Positions 11,201-22,806 of a stretch of 64,000 bases of DNA are shown one piece after another (position 1 is the stretch's first letter; each line of letters starts with the position of its first letter). The notes beneath the pieces were generated by a model. The model worked only from the letters and a program-made list of their open reading frames with translations, had not been told where the DNA came from and searched no databases. Origin of the DNA: Ophioderma brevispina (taxonomy: Eukaryota > Echinodermata > Ophiuroidea > Amphilepidida > Ophiodermatidae); the NCBI GenBank assembly GCA_023653785.1, contig JAMKCH010012694.1, positions 62,001-126,000 of the forward strand, given 5' to 3'. The translations under genes were made by a program, and so were the position numbers.

Positions 11201-11494
11201 ACTCCAGTCCATTGTACTTTTAAGAAAGCTTTAAAATTATCTATTCCTAAGAGTTGATTGTGTGCTTAAATGTGTTTTTGTTATTGCCTTCACATGATAT
11301 TTAATTTTGCGTGTTTCTTTATTTTATAGTTTGATGTTAAGGACTTATCTCATAGTGAATACAAAAGGTGTGTAGGGTAAAAGATGAACAATGTTTTAGG
11401 CTAAATTGTAATTACTCTCTATTTTGGTATACGCCTTTGCCTTGTTTGTGAGAAGGTGCTATATCAAATGCGTTGTTTGTAGGTATTGTACCCA

Positions 11495-12820
11495 ATGAGG
11501 ACAGCCAAGGTACCCTGATTGTAAAACAACCCCTAATACAATGATCATTCAAATGAACTTGTAAGAGTATCCTTCATAGTTAAGGTTATCATCTACGAAA
11601 GAGTAATTTCGGAGGTTCTTGAATTAATCGAAAATGAAAAATAACCTTAAAAATTATTATTTTTTTCTCAAAGCAATGAATGAATTCCTAATATATAAAA
11701 TACCTACCAAAATCATCAATTGTGTCGTAAGTATATCGTCATGATATGCCAAATATTTGCATGTCAATATGGGATTGTGTTGTAAGAATGTTTGGAAAAG
11801 GGTAACGTGAAGTTTCATGATTATCAAACTAACGCTTAGAGGTCCAGAGAATCCATTTTACTACAAACAACGCTATCAGAAATACATACAATGAATTTGT
11901 CTTTCTGTGGAAAATCAATTGCGGCAGGTATTGCTTGAAGATAATTGCCATATATTGTCCCAAAAATGTCAACTTTTCTTGATTATACATGTATATTAAT
12001 TACTTTGCAGGATCGTAACGACACTCTTTTCAATGGAAAGAAACTGAGGACTAATAATAAACATCGTTGCTGAATCGTCTCCATTTATCAAATGCTTAAT
12101 TTTTTGTTTGTTTCCATAAAGGTCGCGAAGTTTTCATATCATTAACAGCTTACTAACAAAGTTTGCTTTGCACCATTGGAACATTGAAAGTACCATTAAC
12201 GAATGTTTCATGTAAGGATCAACACCACTTATTTCAATACCTTCAAGGTAAAGATTATGTTTGTCTGCCGTTAACGTAAGAAAAAAGCAGGTTCGGTCGG
12301 TCGGTCGGTCTTGTTTGTTTTTGGAGAGTTAGACAAATACTACCATGTTAAATACTAAAAATTGAGCGCTTTTGCAACCAAATCTAAAACATCAAATTTT
12401 ATGATTTATATTCTGTTTTTGGCATCTGTCAATGTTTCTCAAGAAAAAATACAATGAATTGGTGAAAATTGGGGAAAACAACAATATTATAAAAACAATT
12501 TTTCTTTCAATATTTTTTTAAAGAATAGGAAAAAAAATCACTCAAAAGTCAAAGGTTTTTAAGTTAAGGTCGGTTTGGTACGACCAAAACAAACACTTTT
12601 ATACTTAATCATCTGTCAAGACCGTATTGTTTACACAAACCTTGAAAAACACTATTTTAAACTTAAGCTTCCGACGCAAACAGTTTTAGCATCAGGAAAT
12701 TTATGGTATATCTCAAGTTTCCTCATTAACGAACTAATTAAACTTACAATAGGTATGCATAGGCCGTTTCAACAATATATGAATAAACCATAAACGTTTT
12801 GCAATCAATTTGAAATGGTA
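11495..12820. other. Unassigned AT-rich stretch
   Basis: A stretch of about 40 bp around 11500-11545 (minus) resembles 6755-6800 (plus), sharing TGTTTTACAATCAGGGTAC. A short CGGT run (12294-12310) is the only simple repeat. No gene is supported. Confidence 0.4.
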
Positions 12821-13345
12821 CCAATTAAAGGGCCGCTCCTTCAGTTACAAAAAAAAAAAAAATTAAAGGGCCGATCCTTCATTACCAATTAAGGGCCGCT
12901 CTTTCATTTACCAATTAAGGGCCGCTCCTTAAATTTAACATAAAGGGCCGCTCCTTAGTTCCAATTAAAAGGCGCTCCTTCATTTACCAATTAAAGGGCC
13001 GCTCCGTCATTTACCAATTAAAGGGCCGCTCCCTTCATTTACAATTAAGGGGCCCGCTCGCATTTTTACCAATTAAAGGGCGCCTCCTTCATTTACCAAT
13101 GGGTCATTCTCCATTCACCAATTAAAGGCCGTTTTTCATTGCCCATAAAGGCTGTTCCTTCAAGCTTCATTGCCAATTAAAGGTGCCCGTTCTTCATTTA
13201 CCATTCAGAGCCATTTAATTTATCAATTAACGGGGCATTACTTTATTTACCAATTAGTTATTCCCTTCATTTATTCACCATTTAAACAACCATTCCATTA
13301 TTAACAATTTAAAGGGGCCTCTCCTAATTTATCATTTATTAAAAA
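12821..13345 (+). repeat. 27-bp minisatellite, about 19 units, homogeneous left, decayed right
   Basis: The consensus unit is close to CCAATTAAAGGGCCGCTCC followed by TTCATTTA. Units from 12821 to about 13105 keep the core GGGCCGCTCC with few changes. From about 13110 to 13345 the units become irregular in length and sequence, although CCAATTA and TTCATTTA anchors remain visible. An A run interrupts the second unit near 12848. It is not coding. Confidence 0.9.
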
Positions 13346-15340
13346 CTTATTAAACTATTGAAATAGTATTGGCAACCATGTGGTTACGCTACTTTAAAAA
13401 CGTAATATGGTTCACTCTTCAGACTCAAACATTTCACGCTTCAGATGGACATGTCAATCTGAGAATTTTACCCCAAGAGTGAAATACTCTTGAGAAAAAA
13501 AATACAGTGAAATTACTGATAATTATTGCAACTTACGTTCAACTTTTTAACTCTATGTAACACTTAATTCCGAAAAAGTAATAGAAAACAACACACTCCC
13601 CATTACGTATGTATCATACGTTATATATCAAAATAATAAACATGTTATAATAAAACACTTTAATAGTAAAACAAGAGTACAATCACATGAATTCGCTAGT
13701 TGATTTGTGAACCTAAATTACCATGTTTAAAAGGCATGCTATAGGTACATTTTACTATATATGAATTTGACACTTGTCGAAAACAATTGTTATAATTATC
13801 CCTTGAAACTTCATTATTGCCGATTGTTTAATACATACTTACCAGGTAATTATCCAGACAAACACATTCACCAATTGAGTGGAAAAACGAAAACTAGTGA
13901 CATGATTATGAAACGTAAGTGTACAAATTATACTATATTAGTCTATATTGCGCTGTAGATAGAATATTATCAAGTGACATGGTTGTCGTTTTGAACCCGA
14001 GTTACCGTATCCAAAGAGTACCTTACATTCCTGCGAAATAAAGTTCACTTGATTTAGAGTTTAAAAAAAACAGTTTGCCTTTCAAGGGCCAAAAATCGTG
14101 GCTTTTTTTCAGCTGAGTTCGAAACACGTTTCACTTAAAATTCGTATTATCGAAGCTTCTCCCGTTATCAATGAGTGCTCTTTATACACCCTCACTCTCG
14201 ACGCATTATGGCGCTTCATAGTTTCGATCCAGCGATAGCAGTGGGTAGTCGGACGCTAAAAATTTTGATTAGCAATTAGCAACGTTGAAATTACGTAGTA
14301 GTAACGATGTTTCTATCTTGTAGTTATTTAGGGTCCACGGTCCAATTAATATGTTAGAAGAAAGTGCAAAAATGAAAATGATTCTACATGAAGGTATTTA
14401 GGGGTAATAAGCTGCTTAGAAATGATGAAGGTTTAAAAGCGCTACTCATACCTTTCATAGGAGTTTCAAGATAGTAACGTTTGTTGCATTTCTTAACACA
14501 TACAGTTGTTTTGGGGCTGTAAATTAAAATGACCAGCCCTCCTTGCCGATTTTAATACACATACCTGATGGCCAGTAATGAGTCATGTAATACCTCGCCC
14601 TGTCGTATGCGCAACAAGGAAATATTTTTAAGTAAAAGTATTTTCTCATCTGTAACAACGCGGAGGAATATCATTATAATATACGTTGAACGTAGGTTTC
14701 ACTTGGGGGACCATAATAAATAATTATTTTATGAGGCCAAAGTTAATCAATATATTCCATTTGTGCCTATTTCCAAGACTTATGGACTATAATTTTCATT
14801 GCCATAATTATATGCTTCAAATTTCATGTTTGAATATGAACAGGAAAACAATGACATGAAATGAAAACTTTTTTTGATTGGCCGACATGGTGTTTTTTTG
14901 ACTTCAGAACTCTGTAATACAACTTTCTTCGTTTGAAATATTAAATTAAGAATCCAAAATGTCATTATACTTTTACTTTTTATGTTAATATTTCATTTAA
15001 GAAAAGAAATGCGATTTTTTTTAAAAGGTAGAAATTTTAGTGAAAGTAATTCATTCATGCGACATTGTTTTTTTCAACTTTGCACCGATTTATTTAATGG
15101 TGTGACCATTCTTTGTACAAAAATTGTGAAATTTATAATTTCGTATAGGAGCAAACACAAAATTCAGCCTATGTTTTCTATTGACAATATAAGCATTTAC
15201 CAAACCACCTTTTGTTTTCCTTTTTAAGTTATGTCTGTAAACAAGATAAAAGGTCGGGGAGGGATTGTGCATCTAATCTAGTGAAATCACTACATATCAC
15301 AGAAAAAGAAAATATGAGATGTGATGATGATTGCAAATTC
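13346..15340. other. Unassigned AT-rich stretch
   Basis: No coding exon, RNA or repeat family was recognised over about 2 kb. A short segment ending AACTGCACCTTTAA at 15344-15357 looks like the right end of a further TTAA element (family E-like or a separate family), but its left end was not found. Confidence 0.4.
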
Positions 15341-15371
15341 TTGAACTGCACCTTTAATAGCAAAATTCAAA

Positions 15372-16102
15372 TTAAAGGCTAACTCAGGTGAACTACTAAA
15401 ATGGTGAAATAGGTAAGTTAGGAACAACACAGTCTTGTGTACATTATTGTTGCAGTTTTGATTTATTTTCACGTTTGGCCAGTCAGTGTGGACCTCTTTG
15501 ATATTAAAGGTGCGTGTTTCCGATTGTCTTTGGGCCCCCCGATACCCGGAAGTATCGATTTTGATATCGATGAAGGCATGTATTTTCTCATTGTTCGTCC
15601 TGAAATTTGAGCCATCAAATCAATTTCATTTCCCAAGCTATGAACAACACAAAACCACTGTTTTAGTGGCTAACCATCAATATAGCAATCAGTATGATAG
15701 GGCTTTTGAACAGGCATTATTGCGTTATCATCAAAACCGCAGTTGTTTCCACGGTACTGATGGGGGTGTATGTGCAAGGGACAGGCTCTCATATCAAGTA
15801 GAGAAAACAATACACATAAATCGGAACAAGCACCTTCTTTAATTTTTAATCGGTATAGGAAATAGGTAAAAAAAATGATAATTTTGCTGATACCGATCAA
15901 ATAACGATAATGTCAATCGGCCCCGATTTCAAAAATACGATCATATCGGTTATTTTCTAGATAATGTTATTACAAAGTTGTGAGTTATAATGAAGAACCT
16001 CGATTAGTGTGGATAAGCATTATGTGTATATACATGAAAAAAACACAATTGTTAAGAAAATTAAGGGTTGCATCCTCAGGAATTCACTGAGTCAGCCTTT
16101 AA
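15372..16102 (+). mobile_element. Family A TTAA element, copy A5, split by a nested family C element
   Basis: The left terminus is TTAA-AGGCTAACTCAGG (15372) and the right terminus is CTGAGTCAGCCT-TTAA, ending at 16102. The right half (15966-16098) matches copy A1 closely through ATTACAAAGTTGTGA and GGATAAGCATTATGT. Subtracting the nested family C copy leaves about 390 bp, close to the normal family A length, which supports one interrupted element. The left half is strongly diverged. Confidence 0.6.
15504..15842 (-). mobile_element. Family C TTAA element, copy C1 (nested in A5)
   Basis: The element is about 15508-15835, with the left end AGGTGCGTGTTTCCGAT and the right end AATCGGAACAAGCACCT. 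The left flank is TTAA; on the right a TTAA lies three bases beyond the terminus. Its interior matches copy C5 at 53669-54002 through ATCAATTTTGATATC-like, GGTTAACCATCAATAT-like and CAGGCTCTCATATCAAGTA blocks. It has no coding capacity, and its overlapping open frames on both strands are artefacts. Confidence 0.8.
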
Positions 16103-16573
16103 GCCTGCCCTAATTTTAGATCTGTACAAATTAGTCAACAATGCTTGTACAATTATGTGTAAGCAATAATGTGAGTTATTGAGTTAACAAAACTAATGAA
16201 TTTTGGTATAAAATGAAAAAATTTGGGAAAAATTATCCTCAAGAAGGGTATACAAGTGCATTTTCACAATCAAGGACAAAACTACATTTAAAGCTTGATT
16301 AAAAATGGAACTGTGATGTTGAACTTGGTGGTGAAATAGGGAATAGTACTATAAATTCCGCAGCTATTGTATTTAGCATCTGTAATTCGTGAAAACACAA
16401 TCAAAACATTTTGTTAAATCCTGTTGGTCGGTGCTCAACTTTTAATTTTGACCACATAGGGTAGGCTTATGGCAGTTATCTTTTTCACCTGTAGGAATGA
16501 ATTGGGAAATAGCAATATCGTCACAAACAATTGTAACTTGAACTTTAACTTGAAATGGCATATAAAATACAAC

Positions 16574-16930
16574 TTAAAGGTGCTTGTTCAAATTTATATC
16601 ATTGTGTTCTCTACTTGAGATGAAAGCCTGGCCACCGTGCATAGGCCCCATCAAGTACCGTGGGAACAAAACTTGATGGTAGAAGCAATAATGCGTATGC
16701 CAAAGCACTATTCAAATACTGTGCTAATGATGAGGGTTTTAACCATACAAACGGCAGTAGTTTTTTGCTTATATCATGGGAATAAAATGGATTGAGGGCT
16801 CATATTTCAGGATGACAAGAAGAACGAAAAAAATATGGGCCTGTCATCTGAGAGTTGGTCAAGATCAATACTACTTCCTGGTAAATCTGGGGGGGGGGTC
16901 CCAAAAGATGATCGGAACACGCACCTTGAT
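16574..16930 (+). mobile_element. Family C TTAA element, copy C2
   Basis: The element is 16578-16926 with TTAA on the left. The left end reads AGGTGCTTGTTCAAAT and the right end GATCGGAACACGCACCT. The right TTAA has drifted (TGATTTAA follows). Internal landmarks are GAAAGCCTGG, CATCAAGTACCGTGGGAACA and an AAACGGCAGT block, shared with C3. Confidence 0.75.
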
Positions 16931-17215
16931 TTAAGCCGTGTTAGAAACTCGGGGGATCTATTGTTGCCATAGAGTGGGGAAATATCGTTGTTTGTATTTT
17001 ACATGATTCACTGTTTTTAAAAAATGTCGTGGTTTTTTTTTCAGTGTTGAACCATTACACAGTAAACCCTGGGTCCAAAAAAATTTGTGGTTTTCCCTCC
17101 ACAAATGGGTTTGGAAGATAGGAAAATGTGAAAATAACAAAGATGTAAGGCCGGATGAAGAAACTAGATGAAAATACACTTTCGTGAAATGTCTCTCACT
17201 CAAATACAAACATGG

Positions 17216-17440
17216 CAAACATCTCCTGCAATAAAGTGTATTGCAAAATTTGTAGGGCTCCCTACCAGCAATAATATGATTACTCGGATTTCTCCCGGTG
17301 TGACCTTTGACCTATGTGTGTGACCGTTGACCACAGATTTGTTCTGTGCTAAGGTCAGTGGCCCTTTTGACAACATTTTGTGGTCATAAGGCATGATATG
17401 CAAATTTACCTTAGATGACTTGAATTTCTGGATCACTATG
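17216..17440. promoter_or_regulatory. Nuclear-receptor DR1-like sites within unassigned sequence
   Basis: TGACCTTTGACCT at 17301-17313 is an exact inverse of the DR1 hexamer pair AGGTCA-A-AGGTCA. A second, imperfect pair, TGACCGTTGACC, lies 8 bp on (17321-17332). DR1 sites bind RXR, HNF4 and COUP-TF type receptors in animals. There is no adjacent gene to regulate in this window, so this is a sequence match and not a demonstrated element. Confidence 0.3.
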
Positions 17441-17644
17441 AAACCCGTACCCTGATAACAAGGTCAGATGTCATCCCCTAACTTCATGCCAAAATATCAG
17501 CCCCATAGTCAAAGCATAACGAAACAAATAGCCGGAAAGAACAGGACATATCATGTTTTCAGTGTAGAGAAGAAAGAAGATATCGATAGCATTGGGAGAA
17601 ATATCACAAAAACTTTGTATGATTTTGCTCATACAGATTGATCA

Positions 17645-17983
17645 TAAAAGGTGCTTGTCCGATTTTGTCTGTCGTGTTTCTATAGATATGAGAGCCTGGA
17701 CGTGTACACACTGACCATCAAGTACGATGGGAACAACCTTGCGGTTTTGATGCGAGACGCGATGCATTTAGTGCAACGCCCTATTAACTACTGTGATGAT
17801 AATATTGATGGTTAACACTAAAACGGCAGTTTTATTCTGTCTCTTGAGAAAGAAATGGATCTAAAAGCTGAAACTTCAGGACAACCAATGAGAAAAATAC
17901 GGACTTTAACTGATACAAAATTGATTACTACTTCCGGTTAAATCAAGGGGGTCCCAAAAGCGATCGGGAACAAGCACCTTTTT
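17645..17983 (+). mobile_element. Family C TTAA element, copy C3
   Basis: The element is 17649-17979 (331 bp). The left end is AGGTGCTTGTCCGATTTTG and the right end GATCGGGAACAAGCACCT. The flanks are TAAA and TTTT, decayed from TTAA. The interior has AGAGCCTGGACGTGTACAC, CCATCAAGTACGATGGGAAC and AACGGCAGTTTTA, matching C2. Confidence 0.75.
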
Positions 17984-19370
17984 GTTAATTTTCACCAACT
18001 TGATATTAAGTCCAAACAAAAAAAGACAAGAAATTTAAACGATGAACAAAAATCAACTTTTTTTTTTAATAAAAACAGGCTACAATGTATTAATTCATGG
18101 GGATTCCCGGTATTAAATTATAAAAAATTTAATTTTATGAATTTCATTGAGGGGAATACGATTTTTCTTTTTTGGTTTTTTTAATTATTTCAAATAAAAG
18201 AAAATAACAGTAGTATCAAAATCTCAAGATAGAAAAGATCCCAAAATAGGGGTGGGCTATACCATGGAGGGGCTAAAACTTGGGAGCAAATATCAGATAC
18301 AAAATTGCCAAATAAATATCATTTTCAAGAACATGACTCTTCACTAGATACACATTTAATGTAACAATTGGTTTAGAAGATATTAGAAAAAATTAATAAA
18401 TATAAGTTAAATTTTCCAATCACATTACTCATGCCAACTTATACTAGCAAACAAAGCCATCTCAATGTATGGGTTCTACTTGATGGCTTTATAGAGTAGT
18501 TCAAGTTTTTAAAATGTGATTTTGTTTTTGTACCACAGTTCCTTTCATGCTAAAATTACCACTGGGCTTATACCCGGTGTATGCTAGATCCTGTATTTTC
18601 TTTTTAAAAAATGGGGTGGCGATACTAGAGGTGGGCTTATTACACAAGTGGTATGGTTGTTATTATTTCATCAAAGGGAAATTCATTATCTGATAATCAT
18701 CATCAGCCTCATCAGCATCGTTATTGTTCTCGGTATAATCCATCATCAGTGTCCTATTCAGATCACGTCATCATAGTTCATAGTAATCATCATATCATCG
18801 TCATCATATTAGTTCTTCTCATTATCTCATCTTTTTGTAATGGCGGACTGATAGCGTGCACTATAGGGAGTAAAAACAAATTAGACTAGGGTGTTTCATT
18901 CCTTCAAGAGCTGTTGCACTCACTCGGTGCCAGTCGGATGTCCTTGGCAGTGTTATCGGTGGATGTATAATGATCAACTTTCTGCTAGACTGAAGCAAAA
19001 GACTCGAGGCAGTCAATGTAATAACCAATTGGGGATTAAATTCATGACGGCAATTGTATACATTATTCCTAGTATGAAGGAAATGAGGAATTACAAAAAA
19101 AACAAACCGCAAACAAAATATTAAAGCATTTGTATTGTATTAGCAGTGGTGTAGTGGAGGGATACGATCTTAGATACACAGTATTCTTAAAAAAATTATA
19201 CCTTTTTTTAAGTATACGCGAATATCCAAAAAATAGTAATTAGGCTATACAAGTGTTACTGAAAAATAGTGATTAGGCTATGTACAAGGTTAGAAGGCTT
19301 GTATTACCTCTAATCGCCTTGTCTTTGCAGACTTCAGCTTGGTGTTTTTGAGAACTTTCGGGGGACGGAA
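17984..19370. other. Unassigned stretch with weak ATC simple repeats
   Basis: Around 18685-18830 the sequence is enriched in ATC/ATA triplets (ATCATCATCAG, CATCATATCATCGTCATC), a degenerate trinucleotide repeat. The overlapping frames near 18890-19120 have no recognisable protein motif. No gene is supported. Confidence 0.4.
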
Positions 19371-19374
19371 AGGA

Positions 19375-19747
19375 GACCGTTATTGTTCCTATAAACGCCC
19401 CAGGGGCGGTTTGAATTTTTCAAAGGGAGGGCGTTTATTACAGTCAAAAATGGAAAGTCAAAAATCACCCAAAAATCACCGTACACACGCTTATTCGCTG
19501 ATTACCAATAATACAAACGGAATACGAGCAGGCGAACGCTGTTTTCGCACTCACGAGGTCAAAGTTCAGACGTCACCACTAATTAAACTTACAAATGTCA
19601 TACAGCGATTATGATACGCATGACAGACAGGCCGGCCATTAAAATCATGTGATTGGGTGAAGCATTACTTATTTTCTTGAATTGTTTTTATCCAAAAAAT
19701 CATAGGGGGCGTTATTAGAGAGGGCGTTTATTCGGAACAACACGGTA
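19375..19747. mobile_element. TIR element with ACCGT...AAACGCCC ends
   Basis: The left end reads ACCGTTATTGTTCC followed by TATAAACGCCC. The right end, on the other strand, reads ACCGTGTTGTTCC followed by GAATAAACGCCC. About 24 bp are inverted with few mismatches. The interior has no transposase-like frame. It resembles widespread non-autonomous DNA elements, but I cannot assign the superfamily because the target duplication is unclear. Confidence 0.6.
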
Positions 19748-20066
19748 TGCAATAATGTTTTAACACTACATCATGTGTATAGGCACCATAAAAAATATTT
19801 ATTTCGCAGCGGCACCCACCGTTGATTTTAGACCCACATTGATTTTTGTAAAAAACTTTTTACCATGCCCAGTTTATATGGTATCTTGGTCCAATCTGTC
19901 ACTCTCAGCTAACTTCAAAGGAGTGATTTCTTGTTTCACAATTAAGTTTAGGGATTAAACAAAAATCAATGAGAACCCCAAACAGACAGGGCAGGCATGC
20001 AACCAGGAAATGAATAATTTTAAGGCACCTTAATTGGAATGCAACCTGTATGTTGAAAAGCAATGT

Positions 20067-20419
20067 TTAAAGACCCTATAAGTATTCACCCCGAAAGAAC
20101 AAAATATTTGAAATTTGCCAGAAATAGTTTAAAAATAAAGAATAAGGTCTGCAAAGATTATCGAAGTTATTTTTTTGCAACCGAAAAATTGAAAGATAAA
20201 GAGCAAAACCACTGTGTTCAAAGATATGAATCCCATCAAGTACGTACTGCAAAAAGTGGCCATAAGGACAGTAATGGAATAAAATACCCGATTTGTTGTC
20301 CTTATTAGTTGCTTTCAGTCTTGGCACTGTAGGGTATGTGAGGATACCTATACATGTTGGAACAGACATTCACAAAATCTGATTTTCTGATTTAGAAACA
20401 TCACTGATAGTGCCTTTAA
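20067..20419 (-). mobile_element. Family D TTAA element, copy D2
   Basis: The element is 20071-20415 (345 bp) with TTAA on both sides. The right end is CATCACTGATAGTGCCT and the left end AGACCCTATAAGTATTCACC. It is the reverse of copy D1 (36170-36523); shared blocks include CCCGAAAGAACAAAA, GATATGAATCCC and GGATACCTATAC. The 97-codon minus frame over it is an artefact. Confidence 0.75.
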
Positions 20420-21600
20420 TGGCGCTAAATGGTGCTATCCTAAATAAAGAAGAATTAATTAAAAATCAAGACAGAAAGCAAGCAAATAAATATTTTTTTT
20501 TTAGAATTATTACAAAGGTGGTATTGAGGGAAAAAGTCTAATACAAGTCTAGATTGATTTTCATTCTTTGGATAGAATGAGTGATGTTCCAGAAAATATT
20601 TTGTTGCCAATGACACACTATAAACTGGTGGAATAAATTTTTACAAAAATAAGCAACCTTCGTCAAAAAAGTCATCAAATCCCACCCATAACAAGATAAA
20701 AAATATTCTGACTATCGAATATCAAGGCGGAGGAAACCAAAAGTATGTGAACCACAAATCCTTAGTCCACAATAGGTTACAAGAGGTTTTCCACTAATGT
20801 GAACACGCTAGAGCAAAATTCCTATGAATCACATGAGTTGATTTCAATTGCATGATCTCACAGCAAGATGTTCATGGGGTAGGAACTACCTATTTATGAC
20901 TTGTCAATTTACAAATGGGCCATCTTGGTAACATTGTGACATTTAACATGGCATTTTGACTTGTGAGGCACCACAACGGTTTAGGACATAGCTAACAGAT
21001 TATTTTCGTCTATATAGTTTGTACTTTAGTTTTTGTTCACAGGAATGGTTTCAGTTTTAAAAGGTGTTTGGGTTTCTCACCACAGAAAGTAACGTTTGAG
21101 AACATGTGTGAAAGCAAATTTCCAGACAGGAAATTTCTATCATGCCCATTCATGAATTTTCAATTTTCTCTGAGATTTGAAGGATTAAAGGTGCAATCCA
21201 GGGGTGCATGAGAGATTTTGGGGCGGCCCAAATATTATGTAAGAATAGTAATTTCAAGATAGATTAGACACTCAATAGATTTCTTACCTATATTTGGCTA
21301 CAAAATGTCTTAAACGAGAGAAAAAACTTTAGTGATTTTGATTTGCTATATTTCAATATAAAAAAAGGCTAAATTAGTTTTATTTGATCCCTATAAGAAA
21401 TTAGAAATTTCACTTTTTTTTTACCAAAGAAACATTTGTCAGATTAATCCTTTTAGATGGGGGGTATTTGGAAGGAAAGCTTTACAATTCGGTCAACATC
21501 AGTTCTTTATTTTTGTTTGGGGACACCTGATATGTGGAATCTCTCATGGTACCTTTGAGAAACCAAAATTCCTCTAATATGTAAAGGACTAAGCCCATTA
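20420..21600. other. Unassigned AT-rich stretch
   Basis: No gene is seen. At 21186-21215 a TTAA-AGGTGCAATC start abuts a CAGGGGTGCATGAG start, suggesting decayed ends of two element types, but neither has a visible partner end. Confidence 0.4.
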
Positions 21601-21700
21601 CAGTGGAGTAACCAGGACCTTTGCAAAAATGGGGGGGGGGGGGGGAGAAGGGGTTCTGAGGCATTTTCTGAGGAGTAAATTGGGTCCTTCTCCATGACAA
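21601..21700 (+). mobile_element. hAT-like short element, truncated (CAGTGGAGTAACCAG end)
   Basis: The left end CAGTGGAGTAACCAGGACC and the first 95 bp match the reverse of the complete copy at 38666-38839, including CCTTTGCAAA, a G-run, GAGAAGGGGT and TTGGGTCCTTCTCCAT. The other end is missing. Classification rests on the CAG terminus and on the imperfect 8-bp flank of the complete copy. Confidence 0.6.
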
Positions 21701-22276
21701 TAATAAGTTAATAACATTAAGCCCACTAAATATAACTTGATATTAGGATTTAAAATTCGAAATTGGAATGTGTTGTGAACACTTTAGTAGGGCGGTAACG
21801 TGGGACTTTTTTACTAAAAATTTATATTTTATTTTAGAGAAGAATGACTAATTAACTGTGGTGGAAAAATATTACCAAATGCTACGAACAAATATTTTTG
21901 GGACTCTAAAAGCTATTACAAGTCTCCACAAAAAAGAGTTATTTTGTCGGAAACTAAAAAGGTTTCAAATCTGAAGAATGGCCCAATATAATCACATATC
22001 CATATAGGGAAAATGAAGCTTTTTACAAAATGAAGTCGTGCCACAAAATCACAGACATTATTGGTTTAAAATCAAGTTATTTGATAGCATTATGGCAATG
22101 GACGGAAATGTTTGATCGCCCAGTATTGTGTATTGTGGAATAGCCAATGACGTATTCATCGTGGAGAGATTACTTGTTCTTGGAGGGGAACTAAGCCCTC
22201 CAGTCCCTTGTAGTAAAGATTATGACCTGTGCGTAGAAATTTTAGTCAGTTTAAGTATTAGAGTGAAACCCCTAGT

Positions 22277-22806
22277 CAGGGGTGTCCAACCTTTTTGACA
22301 AAGGGGCCGAATTGGTGACTCCAAAACTATGCGGGCCGCAAAAAAGTAATCAGGGCTCTTAAAGTTTGGTTTAAGTTATACGTTGCCTACAAAAGTCTAG
22401 AAATAGGACGCTTATCTATACCATATTTGTCGAAAAAAAGGGAACATACCAATAGAAGAGATGCAGAGTTTTGGGCGAATTTGAAACACAAATAGTCCAT
22501 TTTTGTTGACATTTAGCAAATTGTCAAAAAATTGCTTCATTTTTGAGGAAATTGGCTAATTTTCCCCACAATTTTTAAAACAGCAAATTGGTTTAAGATT
22601 GATGAAATTGGACTACGTTTCTACAATGTTTAAAAAGTTTGGTTTCAGATTGAGGAAATTGAACATAATTCAAATGACATCTTTTTTAAAACTAGTATTA
22701 AGATATTTGTGCATTTTAATTTTTTTGGGAAGTACTCGCGGGCCGATGAGAGCTGTTTAGGCGGCGCAAATGGGCCGCGGACCGCAGGGCTGGTGGACCA
22801 CCCCTG
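22277..22806. mobile_element. hAT-like non-autonomous element, about 530 bp
   Basis: The ends are CAGGGGTGTCCAACC on the left and GGACCACCCCTG on the right, the classical CAGGGG...CCCCTG form of Charlie-like hAT elements. Flanking sequence is CCCCTAGT on the left and CCCTAGCG on the right, so CCCTAG is duplicated with one base of slippage, close to the 8 bp expected of hAT. GGGCCGC-rich blocks lie just inside both ends. The middle is AT-rich with repeated GAAATTG blocks and no transposase frame. Confidence 0.75.

Larger units (their letters stand above)
8100..11490 (+). mobile_element. Decayed CR1/L2-type non-LTR retrotransposon (LINE), near full length
   Basis: A plus-strand LINE is broken by many frameshifts and stops. 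Recognisable parts, in order, are: an endonuclease start near 8335-8450 (NARSS-like, then LAESDPVVIAEI); HGGIGLIHK near 8540; the endonuclease signature MLGDFNVHVG at 8782; and HIHGPT at 8875. These are followed by RTGDFP near 9810 and TPILKKP near 9855 at the start of the reverse transcriptase. The core GLPQGSVVGP is at 10311-10340, a corrupted YADD region near 10408, LLNELYWLP at 10933, and a C-terminal WVTGAFSNAAPSLWNSL region ending near 11190. The 3' tail holds GAGAAGGTGCTATATCAAAT near 11450, like the GCGCTATATAAAT tail of CR1/L2 elements. A 22-A run (about 9998-10021) interrupts the reverse transcriptase. Clade assignment is from motif memory. Confidence 0.85.
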
